A DNA stretch of 64,000 nt from Granulicella sp. WH15 (GCF_009914315.1 NZ_CP042596.1:2108001-2172000), one strand, 5' to 3'; counted from the first letter of the stretch, positions 25,694-35,349 are shown. Numbers and translations are program-made. The notes: a model not told the origin generated them from the sequence alone.

Positions 25694-27295
25694 ATGAAGA
25701 AACCCATCATCCTGACCATCCTCGACGGCTGGGGCTACCGCGCCGAGACGCACGGCAACGCCATCGCCCAGGCCCGCAAGCCTGTCTACGACCGCCTGCT
25801 GCGCGAGTACCCCAACACCCTGGTACGCGCGAGTGAGCACTTCGTCGGCCTGCCCGACGGACAGATGGGCAACTCCGAGGTAGGCCACCTGAACCTGGGG
25901 GCCGGGCGCATCGTCCGCATGGATATGACCCGGATCGACACGGCCATCATGGACGGCAGCTTCTTCACCGATCCCACGCTGCTCGAAGCCATGAAGCTGG
26001 CGCAGCAGAAGGGCCGCGCGCTGCACCTGATCGGCCTGCTCTCGGATGGCGGCGTCCACTCGCACCAGCGCCACCTGTATGCGTTGCTGAAGCTGGCCAA
26101 GCAGCAGGGGTTGATGCAGGTCTTCGTCCACGCGTTCATGGATGGCCGCGACACGCTGCCGTCGAGCGGGCTGGGCTATCTGGAGTCGCTGGCGCAGCAG
26201 TTCCGCGAGATCGGCGTGGGCCAGCTTGCGAGCTGTAGCGGACGCTACTTCGCTATGGATCGCGACCTACGCTGGGAGAAGGAGAAGCAGGCCTTCGATG
26301 CGATGGTCACCGGTCAGGCCGAGGGCGGCTCGTACGCCGACGCCTTCGCACGGGTGAAGGAGTGCTACTCGAACGGCGTCACGGATGAGTTCATCCCGCC
26401 GTTTACGTGCCTCGACGCGGAGGGTAAGCCGGTCGGGCTGATCCGCGATGAGGACGTTGTCATCAACTTCAACTACCGCGCCGACCGTGTGCGCCAGATT
26501 ACGCGGGTGCTGACGCGCACCTCGGGGTTGAACCAGTCGATGGGACGCGACCTGCCCAAGGCCGCCGAACTGGACGAGGCGATTCCGCTGCACACGTTGC
26601 CGCAGAAGATCCACTACGTCTGCATGACCCAGTACGACCCCAAGTACAAGTTGCCCATCGTGATTCCGCCGGAGTCGATGGACAACCTGCTGGCCAACGT
26701 GATGGCTAATGCGGGGCTGCGCAACCTGCGCGTCGCTGAGACTGAGAAGTACGCGCACGTGACCTACTTCTTCAACGGCGGCATCGAGAAGCCGTTCGGT
26801 GGTGAAGACCGTGAGCTGGTGGCGTCGCAGAAGGTGGCGACGTACGACCTGGCCCCAGAGATGTCGGCTCCGGGGATCGCGGACGTGGTGATCAAGGCGC
26901 TGAACGATACGGCCTTCGACGTCATCATCGTGAACTTCGCCAACGCCGATATGGTTGGACACTCGGGCAAGATGGAGCCGACGATCAAGGCGGTCGAGAC
27001 CGTGGACGCGCAGTTGGGGCGGATCTACAGCACCATCAAGCAGCAGGGTGGCTCGATGCTGATTACGGCCGACCACGGCAACGCCGAGATGCTGATCGAC
27101 CCGATCGGCGGCGGACCGCACACCTCGCACACAACCAACCCGGTGCCGTTCATCCTCGTCAACGACGAGAAGAATGTGACCCTGCGCGAAGATGGAAGCC
27201 TGCGCGATCTTAGCCCGACGATTCTGGCCCTGTTGGGAATCGACCTGCCGCAGCAGATGACGGGTGGGGATATGCGGATCAAGCCGCAAGCCTGA
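25694..27295 (+). CDS. gpmI: 2,3-bisphosphoglycerate-independent phosphoglycerate mutase
   Basis: 533 residues, usual length for iPGM. It interconverts 3- and 2-phosphoglycerate with Mn2+ and a phosphoserine intermediate. The alkaline-phosphatase-like metal site is seen in ILDGWGYR (Asp, residues 8-15) and the phospho-acceptor Ser in [17 protein letters not shown] (about 56-72). The second metal cluster is in [12 protein letters not shown] and ADHGNAEM near the C-terminus. It lies directly downstream of eno. The ATG at 25694 begins the conserved [13 protein letters not shown]. Confidence 0.96.
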   Translation: MKKPIILTILDGWGYRAETHGNAIAQARKPVYDRLLREYPNTLVRASEHFVGLPDGQMGNSEVGHLNLGAGRIVRMDMTRIDTAIMDGSFFTDPTLLEAMKLAQQKGRALHLIGLLSDGGVHSHQRHLYALLKLAKQQGLMQVFVHAFMDGRDTLPSSGLGYLESLAQQFREIGVGQLASCSGRYFAMDRDLRWEKEKQAFDAMVTGQAEGGSYADAFARVKECYSNGVTDEFIPPFTCLDAEGKPVGLIRDEDVVINFNYRADRVRQITRVLTRTSGLNQSMGRDLPKAAELDEAIPLHTLPQKIHYVCMTQYDPKYKLPIVIPPESMDNLLANVMANAGLRNLRVAETEKYAHVTYFFNGGIEKPFGGEDRELVASQKVATYDLAPEMSAPGIADVVIKALNDTAFDVIIVNFANADMVGHSGKMEPTIKAVETVDAQLGRIYSTIKQQGGSMLITADHGNAEMLIDPIGGGPHTSHTTNPVPFILVNDEKNVTLREDGSLRDLSPTILALLGIDLPQQMTGGDMRIKPQA

Positions 27296-27303
27296 TCTCT
27301 AAT

Positions 27304-27378
27304 CTCAATCCCGACCAGCGGGAGGGCCGGTGCCCTTGATTCCCCCATACCGCCCCGAGAACGGTACGAAGTACCTAG
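27304..27378. repeat. Dispersed repeat, type C, copy 3, touching the recR stop codon
   Basis: CCGACCAGCGGGAGGG, CATACCGCCCCGAGAACGG and the hairpin GGTACGAAGTACC. The last bases (27375-27377) form the recR stop codon on the minus strand. Confidence 0.7.
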
Positions 27379-27977
27379 AACTCGCGGCGGCCTTCCATGG
27401 CGCGGGTCATGGTGACTTCGTCGGCGTACTCGATGTCGCTGCCCGCGGGGACGCCGGTAGCGATGCGGGTAATCTTGAGGCCGGGCTTGAGCTTGCGCAT
27501 CTCGGTGGCGAGATAGCCTGCGGTGGCTTCGCCCTCCGTGGTCGGCGAAGTTGCAAGGATTACTTCATCTATATCGGATAAACGATTGAGCAGGTTTAAG
27601 ATGCGGAGATGCTCCGGGCCTACGCCGCCGATGGGCGAGAGCGTGCCGTGGAGGACGTGGTAGACGCCGCCATAGCTGCGGGTCTTCTCGACCGTGGCGA
27701 TGTTGGTCGGCTCTTCCACTACGCAGACCAGGTGCTGGTCGCGGCTGGGGCTGGAGCAGTAGCCGCAGGGATCCACGTCGGTGATGTTGTTGCAGATGGA
27801 GCAGAGGCGGAGGTGCTTTTTCACCTCGCGGATGGCGTGGGCGAGCTTTTCGGCGTCGTCCATAGGCGAGCGCAGGACGTGGAAGGCCAGCCGCTGCGCC
27901 GTCTTGGTACCGATGCCGGGCAGCTTGCGCAGCTCCTCGATCAGCCGCGCCATCGGCTCTGCGAAGCGGGTGGTCAC
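27375..27977 (-). CDS. recR: Recombination mediator RecR
   Basis: 200 residues, standard length. RecR works with RecF/RecO at single-strand gaps. It has the N-terminal helix-hairpin-helix [18 protein letters not shown] (about 17-34), a C4 zinc finger (CSICNN...CGYC, about 58-73), and a Toprim domain beginning VCVVEEPTN and including [19 protein letters not shown]. It is the third gene of a dnaX-ybaB-recR minus-strand operon. Its ATG shares one base with the ybaB stop. Its stop codon lies inside a dispersed repeat. Confidence 0.96.
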   Translation of the reverse strand: MTTRFAEPMARLIEELRKLPGIGTKTAQRLAFHVLRSPMDDAEKLAHAIREVKKHLRLCSICNNITDVDPCGYCSSPSRDQHLVCVVEEPTNIATVEKTRSYGGVYHVLHGTLSPIGGVGPEHLRILNLLNRLSDIDEVILATSPTTEGEATAGYLATEMRKLKPGLKITRIATGVPAGSDIEYADEVTMTRAMEGRREF

Positions 27978-28303
27978 TAGAGAAGCCCCGGCGGCAGGTT
28001 CAGACCGCCGAGCATCCCTGAGACGCCGGAGTTCATGGCCTCGTCGGCGCGGCGGCCGGCCTCGTTAAAGGCGGCGGTTATGAGGTCTTCGAGCAGTTCG
28101 AGGTCGCTGGCGTTTGAACCCATGACGGCGGGGTCGATCTTGAGCTTCAGAAGCTGTTTACGGCCGTTCATCCGCACGGTGACGACACCGCCGCCGGAGC
28201 TGGCTTCGACGATGGTTGAGGCCAGCTTCTGCTCCATCTCGTCCTGCATGGCCTTGGCCTGGGACATCATCTCCTGCATCTTGCCGAGGTCGGAGAAGTT
28301 CAT
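27977..28303 (-). CDS. YbaB/EbfC-family nucleoid-associated protein
   Basis: 108 residues. The family marks are the N-terminal helix [20 protein letters not shown], the central sheet [21 protein letters not shown] and the helix [16 protein letters not shown]. These small dimers bind DNA and are regularly encoded between dnaX and recR, as here. It overlaps both neighbours by one base, so the three genes are probably translated from one message. The C-terminus [10 protein letters not shown] is short and Gly/Pro-rich as usual. Confidence 0.95.
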   Translation of the reverse strand: MNFSDLGKMQEMMSQAKAMQDEMEQKLASTIVEASSGGGVVTVRMNGRKQLLKLKIDPAVMGSNASDLELLEDLITAAFNEAGRRADEAMNSGVSGMLGGLNLPPGLL

Positions 28304-30459
28304 TATTTACCCTCACTTAGATCGATTACGGTCTGGATCTCGGCGTTGAAGAGCTGCTGCGCCTGCTGAATCAGGGGGTGCTGCTCAGCCTTGGCCTGGG
28401 CGGAGCCGGAGCGGGCGGCGCGTGGTGCTTTGGCGGTGACGGCGCGGCTGGCTCCGGGGAGGAAGATGAGCTTGAGGGCACCGGCTCCGGCGGCGCGCAT
28501 GGCGTCCTTGACGGTTTTCTCGGCCTCGGCGTTCATCACGACAGGGAGCATCGTCTTCGAGAGGTGGGTCTGGACGCGGATCTCGCCGCCGTCGATGGTG
28601 AAGGTGGAGTCTTCGATGGCGTCGGAGGCGGAGCCTTGTTTGGAGGCGGAGAGAGCATCGCTGGCGGCGCGTTGCAGCTTCTCTGCTTCGCCGTTGGAGC
28701 TTGGGGCAGGGGCGTTGGTGGGTGCGGCTGGCGCGGGTTCCGGTTCAGGGTCGGCTGCTGCGACGATACTGAACGTTGGCTGAGGAATGGAGACTTCGAG
28801 CACTGGTTCAGGTTCTGCGGTTAATTCTATGGCTGGCTTTGAGATCGGTTCAGGAGCTGATTGGATGACCGGTTTTAGAACGGGTTCTTCCGCGACTGGG
28901 TTGCCGAATGGGTTTACGGCTGGTTCGGCTACCGGCTCAGGTTCGGGGGCCGGTTCAGGGACTGGTGCTGGAGCAAGCTCGACCACTGGCTTTGGGGTGG
29001 GAACTGCGACTGGTATGGCGGGCGGGACGGGTGCTGGCTTTGATGCGGGTACAGCTACCGGTGGTGGTGGCGGTGTGGGTGCTGTGCGGATTGGCTCGGC
29101 GACGGCGACGGGCGCGGGGGCGCGGACCGGTTCGGGGCCACCGGCGGCGATGCCGTCGTAACGGCGGGTTTTGTCCTGGTCGAAGGGGGAGAATGCGGGT
29201 TTTGACGGCGGCGGCGTGGTGGTGATTGTGGACTTAGCCGATGGAGTTTGTGTGGCTGCGCGTGGAGTGGGACGTGGACCGGCCCCGCTCATGGAGCTGA
29301 GGACTTCCTCGACGGGGAGGAGACGGCGCAGGTGGACCAGCTTGAGGAGGCCCAGCTCGAAGTGGAAGCGCTGCTCTTGTCTGTAGCCCAGCTCGTCGAA
29401 GGTGCGGAGCATGGTCTGGAGGAAGCGGGTCAGCTCCTCTTCGGTGAAGAGGGCAGCGGTGCGGGCGGCGCGGCGCTGCTCGTCGGGGGAGATTTGCAGG
29501 AGTTCGGTGCCGGGGCCGTCGGGGGTGAGTCCGGCGATCTTGGCGATGACGCACGAGCGTAGGTAGCGGACGGCCTGGCGAGCGAGCTGGGCGGGGGAGT
29601 TGCCTGCGTCGAGCAGCTCGTTGGCCACGGTGATGACCTGCGCGGAGTTGTTCTCGTTGACCGCCTCCATGATGCGCTCGAAGACGGCGTTCGGGACCGC
29701 GCCCATCAGCTCGCGGATTTGGCTGGCGTCGAGGCGGGCCTTGCCGTCCTCGAGCGGAGCCGAGGCGATGGCCTGGTCCATGATGCTGAGGGCGTCGCGC
29801 ATACTGCCGTCGCCAGCCTCGGCGAGGAGCGAGAGGGCGGCTTCGTCGGCGTCGATGCCCTCGTGCCTGGCGATGCCGCGCAGCTCGCCCATGATGTCGA
29901 CCAGCTTGACGGCGTGGAAGCTGAAGTGCTGGCAGCGCGAGCGGACGGTTTGGGGGATGTCCTCGGGCTGGGTGGTCGCCATCATGAAGACGATGTGGTC
30001 GGGCGGCTCCTCGAGCGTCTTGAGCAGGGCGTTGAAGGCCGCGTCGGTGATCTGGTGGGCCTCGTCGAGGATGTAGATCTTGAAGCGGTCGCGCGAGGGG
30101 CGGTAGCGGGCGGCGTCGCGCAGCTCGCGGATCTCGTCGATGCCGCGGTTGGTGGCGGCGTCGATCTCGATGACGTCGACGGAGTTACCGGCGCGGATCT
30201 CGAGGCAGGACTCGCAGACCTCGCACGGCTCGGGCGTGGGCCGCAGGGCGGAGCCGATGGCGTTGCGGCAGTTGAGCGCGCAGGCCAGGATGCGGGCGAT
30301 GGTGGTCTTGCCGATGCCGCGGTGGCCGGAGAAGATGTAGCCGTGGGCGATGCGGTTCTGAGTGAGCGCGTTCATCAGGGTGACGGTGACGTGGTCCTGT
30401 CCCGCGACGTCGGCGAAGCGCTGTGGCCGGTACTTTCTTGCTAAGACTTGATAACCCAT
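28303..30459 (-). CDS. dnaX: DNA polymerase III subunits gamma/tau
   Basis: 718 residues. Clamp-loader ATPase: Walker A GHRGIGKTT (45-53), a zinc module with Cys64, Cys79, Cys82 and Cys85, DEAH at 132-135 in LDEAHQITDAAFNALLKTLEEPP-like context, and the sensor RCQHFSFH. Residues 1-370 form the AAA+ and collar domains. Then a long Pro/Ala/Val-rich linker (about 385-590; repeated PVPEPAPEPEP-like words) leads to a conserved C-terminal domain with VNAEAEKTVKDAMRAAGAGALKLIFLP. I did not see a clear slippery heptamer for frameshifting to gamma. First gene of dnaX-ybaB-recR. Confidence 0.96.
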   Translation of the reverse strand: MGYQVLARKYRPQRFADVAGQDHVTVTLMNALTQNRIAHGYIFSGHRGIGKTTIARILACALNCRNAIGSALRPTPEPCEVCESCLEIRAGNSVDVIEIDAATNRGIDEIRELRDAARYRPSRDRFKIYILDEAHQITDAAFNALLKTLEEPPDHIVFMMATTQPEDIPQTVRSRCQHFSFHAVKLVDIMGELRGIARHEGIDADEAALSLLAEAGDGSMRDALSIMDQAIASAPLEDGKARLDASQIRELMGAVPNAVFERIMEAVNENNSAQVITVANELLDAGNSPAQLARQAVRYLRSCVIAKIAGLTPDGPGTELLQISPDEQRRAARTAALFTEEELTRFLQTMLRTFDELGYRQEQRFHFELGLLKLVHLRRLLPVEEVLSSMSGAGPRPTPRAATQTPSAKSTITTTPPPSKPAFSPFDQDKTRRYDGIAAGGPEPVRAPAPVAVAEPIRTAPTPPPPPVAVPASKPAPVPPAIPVAVPTPKPVVELAPAPVPEPAPEPEPVAEPAVNPFGNPVAEEPVLKPVIQSAPEPISKPAIELTAEPEPVLEVSIPQPTFSIVAAADPEPEPAPAAPTNAPAPSSNGEAEKLQRAASDALSASKQGSASDAIEDSTFTIDGGEIRVQTHLSKTMLPVVMNAEAEKTVKDAMRAAGAGALKLIFLPGASRAVTAKAPRAARSGSAQAKAEQHPLIQQAQQLFNAEIQTVIDLSEGK

Positions 30460-30489
30460 AAGATCTTCTGAGCCATTCTATCTCTGGCG

Positions 30490-30585
30490 GGTGTGGGGAT
30501 GCGGGTACGAAACACGCGCCGCGTCCAATACCCCACGAAGTGGCGCCCGCCCGGCGTTTGGGCGTAGTTGTGGTTGCCGTTGCTT
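30490..30585 (-). repeat. Dispersed repeat, type B, inverted copy
   Basis: Reading the plus strand: AAACACGCGCCGCGTCCAA, CCCCACGAAGTGGCGCCCGC, CCGGCGTTTGGGCG, and GGTTGCCGTTGCTTC. This is the reverse complement order of the copies at 4.8 and 25.6 kb. It lies between the dnaX start and the end of the cox operon. Confidence 0.7.
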
Positions 30586-30780
30586 CTAACGAAAACGCCG
30601 CATAACCAGGAAGCTGGTGATGAAGATCCCGGCTCCGGCGAAGGCCATCAGCGCGATGGCGTGACGGTAGACGCGCTGGGTCTGGGGCGGGGTGGAGCGT
30701 AGGTTGTCCTGGCACTGGGCACAGCCCTGGGCGTGGACGGCCGGTGCAAGCAGAATGCAGGCGGCGGCAATCGCCAGCAC
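30586..30780 (-). CDS. Small exported CxxC membrane protein at end of cox operon
   Basis: About 64 residues from a GTG at 30780: a hydrophobic signal-like segment (LAIAAACILLAPAVHAQ), the motif GCAQCQ, then TPPQTQRVYRHA and a transmembrane helix (IALMAFAGAGIFITSFLVM) with RRFR at the end. I recall similar short proteins (hydrophobic leader, GCxxC, 'P..t..ayr.ai..l', one helix) beside cytochrome oxidase genes in other Acidobacteriota. The start is uncertain: the frame stays open upstream to 31185, but that stretch is Arg/Pro-rich without structure, and no clear ribosome site is seen. A role in oxidase assembly is only a guess. Confidence 0.6.
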   Translation of the reverse strand: MLAIAAACILLAPAVHAQGCAQCQDNLRSTPPQTQRVYRHAIALMAFAGAGIFITSFLVMRRFR

Positions 30781-31233
30781 CGTGGATAGGTGCGGATGGT
30801 TCAGCGATGTGAGTTGGGATGGGAGTTCGACCGGAAGGCAGTCGGCTGGAATCCGCTGAACCAGGGGTGGCTGGACGAGAGCTGGCTGGATGGGATCGGT
30901 CTGGAGGGAATAGGGACGCCGGGGATGTAGGCGCTGAAACGTGCGGCATGGCTGGATATTTTTTACCGGTCGGCGTCGCGGGGTATGGTGAAAGCCGATC
31001 ACGCTGGACTGTGGGCCTGACGCAGAGGGGCGATGAATTACTTTCGCCCGGATGTGCGCTCTTCCTGATGGCCTGATGGAGACTTTGGAGGTGATGCGAG
31101 CGGAGGGGCGTGTGCTGGTTCTGGCTGGGGCTTTGGGCTGTAGCTTTCTTGTGATCCTGGGAAGTGATGCACGCCTATTCTTCATAGTCAGTACACTCCG
31201 TTTGTGCCCTCGGATTTATCGTTCTTGTTGGAT
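30781..31233. other. Spacer between coxC and the small CxxC gene, no gene supported
   Basis: About 450 bp. A minus-strand frame is open through most of it, but its composition (many Arg, Pro, Ser) and lack of a ribosome site argue against coding. No repeat of types A-C is present. Confidence 0.4.
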
Positions 31234-32004
31234 TTACTGGAAGAATACCAGCAGGGCGAAGAGCAGCAGCCAGAGAGCGCCCATGGAGTGCCAGTACCAG
31301 GCCGCGCAATCCACGCAGATCTGGCGGTTCTCCATCTGTTTGGACCAGTAGAGGCCGCCGAGTGCAGCGGCCAGGGCGAGCACGCCGATCAACAGGTGGG
31401 CGGCGTGGACACCCGTGATGAGATAGAACGAGTGGCTGCTGGGGCTGGTGCGGAAGAAGACGCGCTGGCTGGCGAGCTGGTGCCAGGCGGCGACCTGTCC
31501 GGCCAGAAAGAGCGAGCCTAGGACCACGGTGGCGATGACCCAGGGGACGGCGCGGACGGTGCTGGGCTTGCCCATGCCTAGCCACTCTTCCATCACGTCT
31601 ACCTCGTGAAACATGTGGCGGCGGGCGATCTCGATGGTGATGGAGCTAAGGACCAGGACCAGCGTGTTGAGCCAGAGCAGCGGCGGAATCGTGGTGGGGA
31701 GCCACTCGTTGATGTAGCGGGAGTTGGCGTCCCAGTGGCCGGTGGACTGGGCCACGAAGAAGACGCTGATGATGGCGATGAAGAACATGAAGACCGCAGA
31801 CAGGGCGAAGAAGAGGCCCAGACGGTAGCGGATGAGACGCTCACGGGGTCCGCGACGGCCCGGCGGACGGTTGTTCCAGTTATCGTTATCGCCACCGCCG
31901 CCGGTGCGTTTGTCGGTGGGTGGACGGCGTCCGTTGCCCCCGTCCTCGGGATCGCGTCTTCGGCTGCGCGGGTCGGTCTCGGTGGGGGTGTACGTCGCGG
32001 GCAT
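31234..32004 (-). CDS. coxC: Cytochrome c oxidase subunit III
   Basis: 256 residues. After a hydrophilic, Gly/Asn/Arg-rich N-terminus of about 60 residues come five hydrophobic segments (LGLFFALSAVFMFFIAII; TIPPLLWLNTLVLVLSSITIEIA; VPWVIATVVLGSLFLAGQVAAW; SFYLITGVHAAHLLIGVLALAAAL; YWHSMGALWLLLFALLVFF). HAAHLLIG and WYWHSMGALWLLLF are the conserved COX3 helices. Five rather than seven helices is normal for the shorter bacterial form. It is third in a coxB-coxA-coxC run, 80 bp after coxA. Confidence 0.93.
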   Translation of the reverse strand: MPATYTPTETDPRSRRRDPEDGGNGRRPPTDKRTGGGGDNDNWNNRPPGRRGPRERLIRYRLGLFFALSAVFMFFIAIISVFFVAQSTGHWDANSRYINEWLPTTIPPLLWLNTLVLVLSSITIEIARRHMFHEVDVMEEWLGMGKPSTVRAVPWVIATVVLGSLFLAGQVAAWHQLASQRVFFRTSPSSHSFYLITGVHAAHLLIGVLALAAALGGLYWSKQMENRQICVDCAAWYWHSMGALWLLLFALLVFFQ

Positions 32005-32084
32005 CGGATGGTCCTCTGGAGGGGGAAATTTTTGTTGGAGGTTTCGTTATAGCTCCGCGCGTTCGTTGGCCCTATGGAAACAGC

Positions 32085-33746
32085 TTACTCCGGTTTATGG
32101 GCCGGTTCCCACTGTGGAGAAAAACTTCCGTCGGCGGCATACTCACAGGGCTCGCGGTGGACAGAGGGTTCTGCGTCGGGGGCGATGGGTGGGCTCCACT
32201 CGAGGGTGGTTGCGTCCCAGGGATTGTTAGATGCGTGGCCGGGGCGGCGGAGGGTTTGGATTAGGTTGACTACGAAGATTAGCTGGGCCTCGGCCAACAG
32301 GAAGGCCGCGTGGGTGATGAAGTCCTGGAGCGGCAGTTGTCTGCCGAGGAGACGGCTGCTGGCGGAGGCCATGCCTGTGAGCTGGGAGTAGTGACGGGGT
32401 TCTCCGGCCAGCCCGGCCAGGTGCATGGGCAGGAAGGTCGCGTAGGCTCCGGCGAAGGTGGTGAAGAAGTGCCAGCGGCCCAATCGCTCGGAGAGGATAC
32501 GACCATTGGCTATGAGGGGGAACCAGTAGTAGGTGGCCGCGTAGAGACCGAAGATGCCAGCCATCGCCATGATGAGGTGGAAGTGGGCGACGACGAAGTA
32601 GGTGTTGTGCAGGTACTGGTCGAGGATGGGCTGGGCCAGGATGGGGCCGGTGAGACCGCCGGTGATGAACAGCGAGACGAAGCCCAAGGCGAAGAGCATC
32701 GGCGTGGTGTAGCGGGGGCGGCTGCGCCAGGTGGTCGCGAGCCAGCTCAGGACCTTGGCCGAGGAGGGGAGCGCGATGGCCATCGTGGAGATGGAGAAGG
32801 CCGAGCCGACGAAGGGGTTGAGACCGGCGACGAACATGTGGTGGCCCCAGACGAGGATGCCCAGCAGGCCGATGAGCAGGGTGGTCGAGATCATGGTGCG
32901 GTAGGCGAAGACGCGGCGGCGGCTGAAGTTGGCGAGGATCATCGAGGTGAGGCCCATGCCGGGGAGGATGGCGATGTAGACCTCGGGGTGGCCGAAGAAC
33001 CAGAAGAGATGCAGCCAGAGGAGGGGAGAGCCGTTGCCCTGGGTGTGGAGGGTGCCACTGACGAGGTCGCCTGCAGGGATGAAGAAGCTGGCGTGAGCGT
33101 GGCGGTCCAGGAAGAGAAGCAGAAGGGCTGCGAGGAGGACCGAGAAGGCGATGATCGAGAGCAGAGATGCGGTAAACCAGCCCCAGACCGTCAGGGGGAG
33201 GCGCTGCCACGTCATGCCGGAGCAGCGGCGGGCGACGATGGTGGTGAGGGTGTTGATGGAGCTGGCCGTGGTGGCGATGCCGAAGAGGGCGATCGAGGCC
33301 AGCCAGAGGTCCATGCCGAGGCCCTGGCCGGGACCGGCAGAGGCTACGGCCGAGAGCGGCGGGTAGGCTGTCCAGCCGGAGATGGCTGCGCCTCCTTGCA
33401 CGAAGCTTGAGGCCAGCAGGGTGGCGAGGGCCACGGCGGTTAGCCAGAACGAGGCCGCGTTTAGCAGCGGGAAGGCCATGTGGCGTGCGCCGATCTGCGC
33501 GGGGAGGATCAGGTTGCCGAAGCCCGACTGCGGGGCCGTGGTGAGGACGAAGAAGAGCATCAGCGTGCCGTGGAGGGTGACCAGGGCAAGGTAGTCCTCG
33601 GGCTTGATGGGCAGGAAGCGGTCCGGCCAGACTAGGTGGATGCGCATCATCAGCGACATGATTGTGCCGATGACGACCGCCACGGCGGCGAGCAGAAGGT
33701 ACTGGAGGCCGATGGTGCGGTGGTCGGTGGAGAAGATGCGGTTCAT
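32085..33746 (-). CDS. coxA: Cytochrome c oxidase subunit I
   Basis: 553 residues, about 12 helices. This is the haem-copper catalytic subunit reducing O2 and pumping protons. The metal ligands are visible: HGTLMLFF (low-spin haem His), WFFGHPEVY (CuB His and the cross-linked Tyr, about 268-276), WGHHMFVAG (two CuB His) and VVAHFHLIMAM (haem His pair). The Glu of HPEVY fits the A-type oxidases. The frame is open further upstream, but the ATG at 33746 begins NRIFSTDHRTIGLQY, the usual COX1 start. It overlaps the coxB stop as ATGA, so translation is coupled. Confidence 0.96.
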   Translation of the reverse strand: MNRIFSTDHRTIGLQYLLLAAVAVVIGTIMSLMMRIHLVWPDRFLPIKPEDYLALVTLHGTLMLFFVLTTAPQSGFGNLILPAQIGARHMAFPLLNAASFWLTAVALATLLASSFVQGGAAISGWTAYPPLSAVASAGPGQGLGMDLWLASIALFGIATTASSINTLTTIVARRCSGMTWQRLPLTVWGWFTASLLSIIAFSVLLAALLLLFLDRHAHASFFIPAGDLVSGTLHTQGNGSPLLWLHLFWFFGHPEVYIAILPGMGLTSMILANFSRRRVFAYRTMISTTLLIGLLGILVWGHHMFVAGLNPFVGSAFSISTMAIALPSSAKVLSWLATTWRSRPRYTTPMLFALGFVSLFITGGLTGPILAQPILDQYLHNTYFVVAHFHLIMAMAGIFGLYAATYYWFPLIANGRILSERLGRWHFFTTFAGAYATFLPMHLAGLAGEPRHYSQLTGMASASSRLLGRQLPLQDFITHAAFLLAEAQLIFVVNLIQTLRRPGHASNNPWDATTLEWSPPIAPDAEPSVHREPCEYAADGSFSPQWEPAHKPE

Positions 33747-34471
33747 TGGGTGGCCGCCGCTTCCTTGGCCTTCAGCCAGGCTTGGTACTCCGGTTGGGGC
33801 AGGACGCGCAGGTTGGCCGACATGCGGTGGTGGCCGAGGCCGCAGAGCTGGGTGCAGAGGATCGCGTAGGTGCCGGGGAGCGTGGGGGTGAGGTGGATGT
33901 GCTGGGGCTGGCCGGGGATGGCGTTCTGCTTGATGCGTAGCTCGGGGACCGAGAAGCCGTGGATGACGTCCTGGGCCTCGAGGCGAAGGTCGACTTCGCG
34001 GTTGGCGGGCAGGACCAGATTGGAGGAGAGGAAGTCGTCGGCAGAGGTAGGGTCGGCGGGGTCGAGGCCGAGGGGATTGCCCGCAGGGGCGTCGGCGAGT
34101 TGAGGACGGGTGGTGCCGAAGCGGGCGTCGGAGCCGGGGTAGCGAAAGTACCAGGCGAACTGGAGGCCGGTGACCTCGACCTGAAGAGCGGCGGGGTCGG
34201 CCCCGGTGTAGCGGGTGGAGGCCCATAGGCGCTCGGCGTGGATCGTGAGGGCCGCAAAGAGGAGGGCCAGGGCGGCGAGGGGAAGGTACTCGACGGCCCA
34301 GATGCTGCGCTGGGTGGAGATGCGGGAACGCACAAGGCCGATGAGGAGGATGAGGTGCGTGATCGCGAGGAGTGCCAGGGCGATTGCGAGGTTCAGGATC
34401 AGGTGGCGATCAAGTGCGGGGCCGTGAGCGCTGGCGTCGATGGGAAGCAGCGGGCTGAAGGGCAGGCTCAC
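33743..34471 (-). CDS. coxB: Cytochrome c oxidase subunit II
   Basis: 242 residues. Two N-terminal membrane helices (LILNLAIALALLAITHLILLIGL and YLPLAALALLFAALTI) anchor a periplasmic cupredoxin domain. The CuA site is complete: DVIHGFSVPELRIK (His) and CTQLCGLGHHRM near residues 207-218 (two Cys, His, Met). The aromatic patch is reduced to LQFAWYFRYPG. There is no C-terminal cytochrome c domain. First gene of the cox operon; the gene order II-I-III with the ATGA overlap supports a single transcript. Confidence 0.95.
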   Translation of the reverse strand: MSLPFSPLLPIDASAHGPALDRHLILNLAIALALLAITHLILLIGLVRSRISTQRSIWAVEYLPLAALALLFAALTIHAERLWASTRYTGADPAALQVEVTGLQFAWYFRYPGSDARFGTTRPQLADAPAGNPLGLDPADPTSADDFLSSNLVLPANREVDLRLEAQDVIHGFSVPELRIKQNAIPGQPQHIHLTPTLPGTYAILCTQLCGLGHHRMSANLRVLPQPEYQAWLKAKEAAATQ

Positions 34472-34499
34472 AGTTTCAGCATACGCGGAGGCGAGTATC

Positions 34500-35020
34500 T
34501 TTCTATTCCAGCCAATGGGAGGACCACGCGGAGCCTTAAAAAGGCCTGTGAACGCCCGCCCCGCGCGTAGCGGGCCTGTCCGGCAGGATAAGTTTGTGGC
34601 AGGGATAGATCGGGCCTTCAGCCCTCATTCTCTTTATGCGTCCAGTTACCTAGGGCTTCGCCCTAGGCTGGTATAGAGCGCGCCTTCAGCGCTTTTGGGG
34701 AGCATCCAGAGGTTTGGGTTGGGTGGAAGAAAGCATACCTCGGGGGCTAAAGCCCGCATTGTGTGTGGGTTTTGATGTCCGGGCCAAAAAGCCCGAACCT
34801 ATCCCAGAAGCAAGGGCAACGGCAAGAACAACGACAAGTGCAAAGGCAGAAGCAGATTCCTCCGCTTCGCTCCTGAATGACAACCAAGAAAACAAGCAAC
34901 CGCAAGGACAAGCGAGAAAACAGGCAACGGCAAGGACAAGCGAGAAAACAGGCAACAGCAACAGCGCCCTCGCGCCGGGCGGGCGGCACTTCGTGCAGTG
35001 TTTGACGCTTCGCGTAACAA
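34500..35020. repeat. Composite intergenic repeat block: small hairpins, inverted type A copy 4, type B copy 3
   Basis: The 700-bp gap between coxB and the zinc-ribbon gene is filled with repeats. From the left: GCCCGCCCCGCGCGTAGCGGG-like sequence, GGGCCTTCAGCCC (about 34611), CTAGGGCTTCGCCCTAG (about 34651-34667) and GCGCGCCTTCAGCGC. Then comes type A in reverse orientation: GAAAGCATACCTC, GGGCTAAAGCCC, AAGAACAACGACAAG, and the core CCGCTTCGCTCCTGAATGA at about 34861-34879. A tandem unit (CAAGGACAAGCGAGAAAACA, 22-bp period, two to three times, about 34903-34950) follows. Type B follows directly (GCGCCGGGCGGGCGGCACTT and GACGCTTCGCG). No gene is supported. Confidence 0.75.
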
Positions 35021-35169
35021 CGTCAGGTCTGCCTCGGGTATACTTGCAGATGGACTCGTACGCGGGTCTTCGGTCGCCGATTGGCTGCCGGAGATTTAAG
35101 GACGCCCGGACCGTAGCTCTCACGTCCGGCTCCAGCCGAAGAGCCGATTTTTCTCAGGAGAGCAAAGTT

Positions 35170-35349
35170 ATGTCGAAGATTGCCAAGACCGGCGACCGTA
35201 AGAAGGTCATGGATACGAACAAGAGCACGGACTGTCCGAAGTGCTCCAAGGCTACCCGCATCGTCAAGCGGGTGAAGGATCGGGAGCGCGGGATTCCGGG
35301 TGGAGTGTATATCTCTTGCTCGGCGTGTGACTTCTTTGAGAAGCTCTAG
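35170..35349 (+). CDS. Small zinc-ribbon protein
   Basis: 59 residues from the ATG at 35170, with AGGAGA nine bases ahead. Two CxxC pairs, CPKC (about 22-25) and CSAC (about 51-54), flank a basic segment (IVKRVKDRERGIPGG), giving a C4 zinc ribbon as in small nucleic-acid-binding or regulator proteins. No named family is recognised. The gene is single and is closed by a long hairpin shared with the convergent rlpA-like gene. Confidence 0.75.
   Translation: MSKIAKTGDRKKVMDTNKSTDCPKCSKATRIVKRVKDRERGIPGGVYISCSACDFFEKL

Noticed and set aside
30781..31185. Longer form of the small CxxC protein
   Set aside because: The added residues are Arg/Pro/Ser-rich, no ribosome site is seen, and similar proteins I recall are short.
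34895..34955. Possible CRISPR array in the 22-bp tandem units
   Set aside because: Only two to three units, no unique spacers and no cas genes; it is a short tandem repeat in a type A copy.
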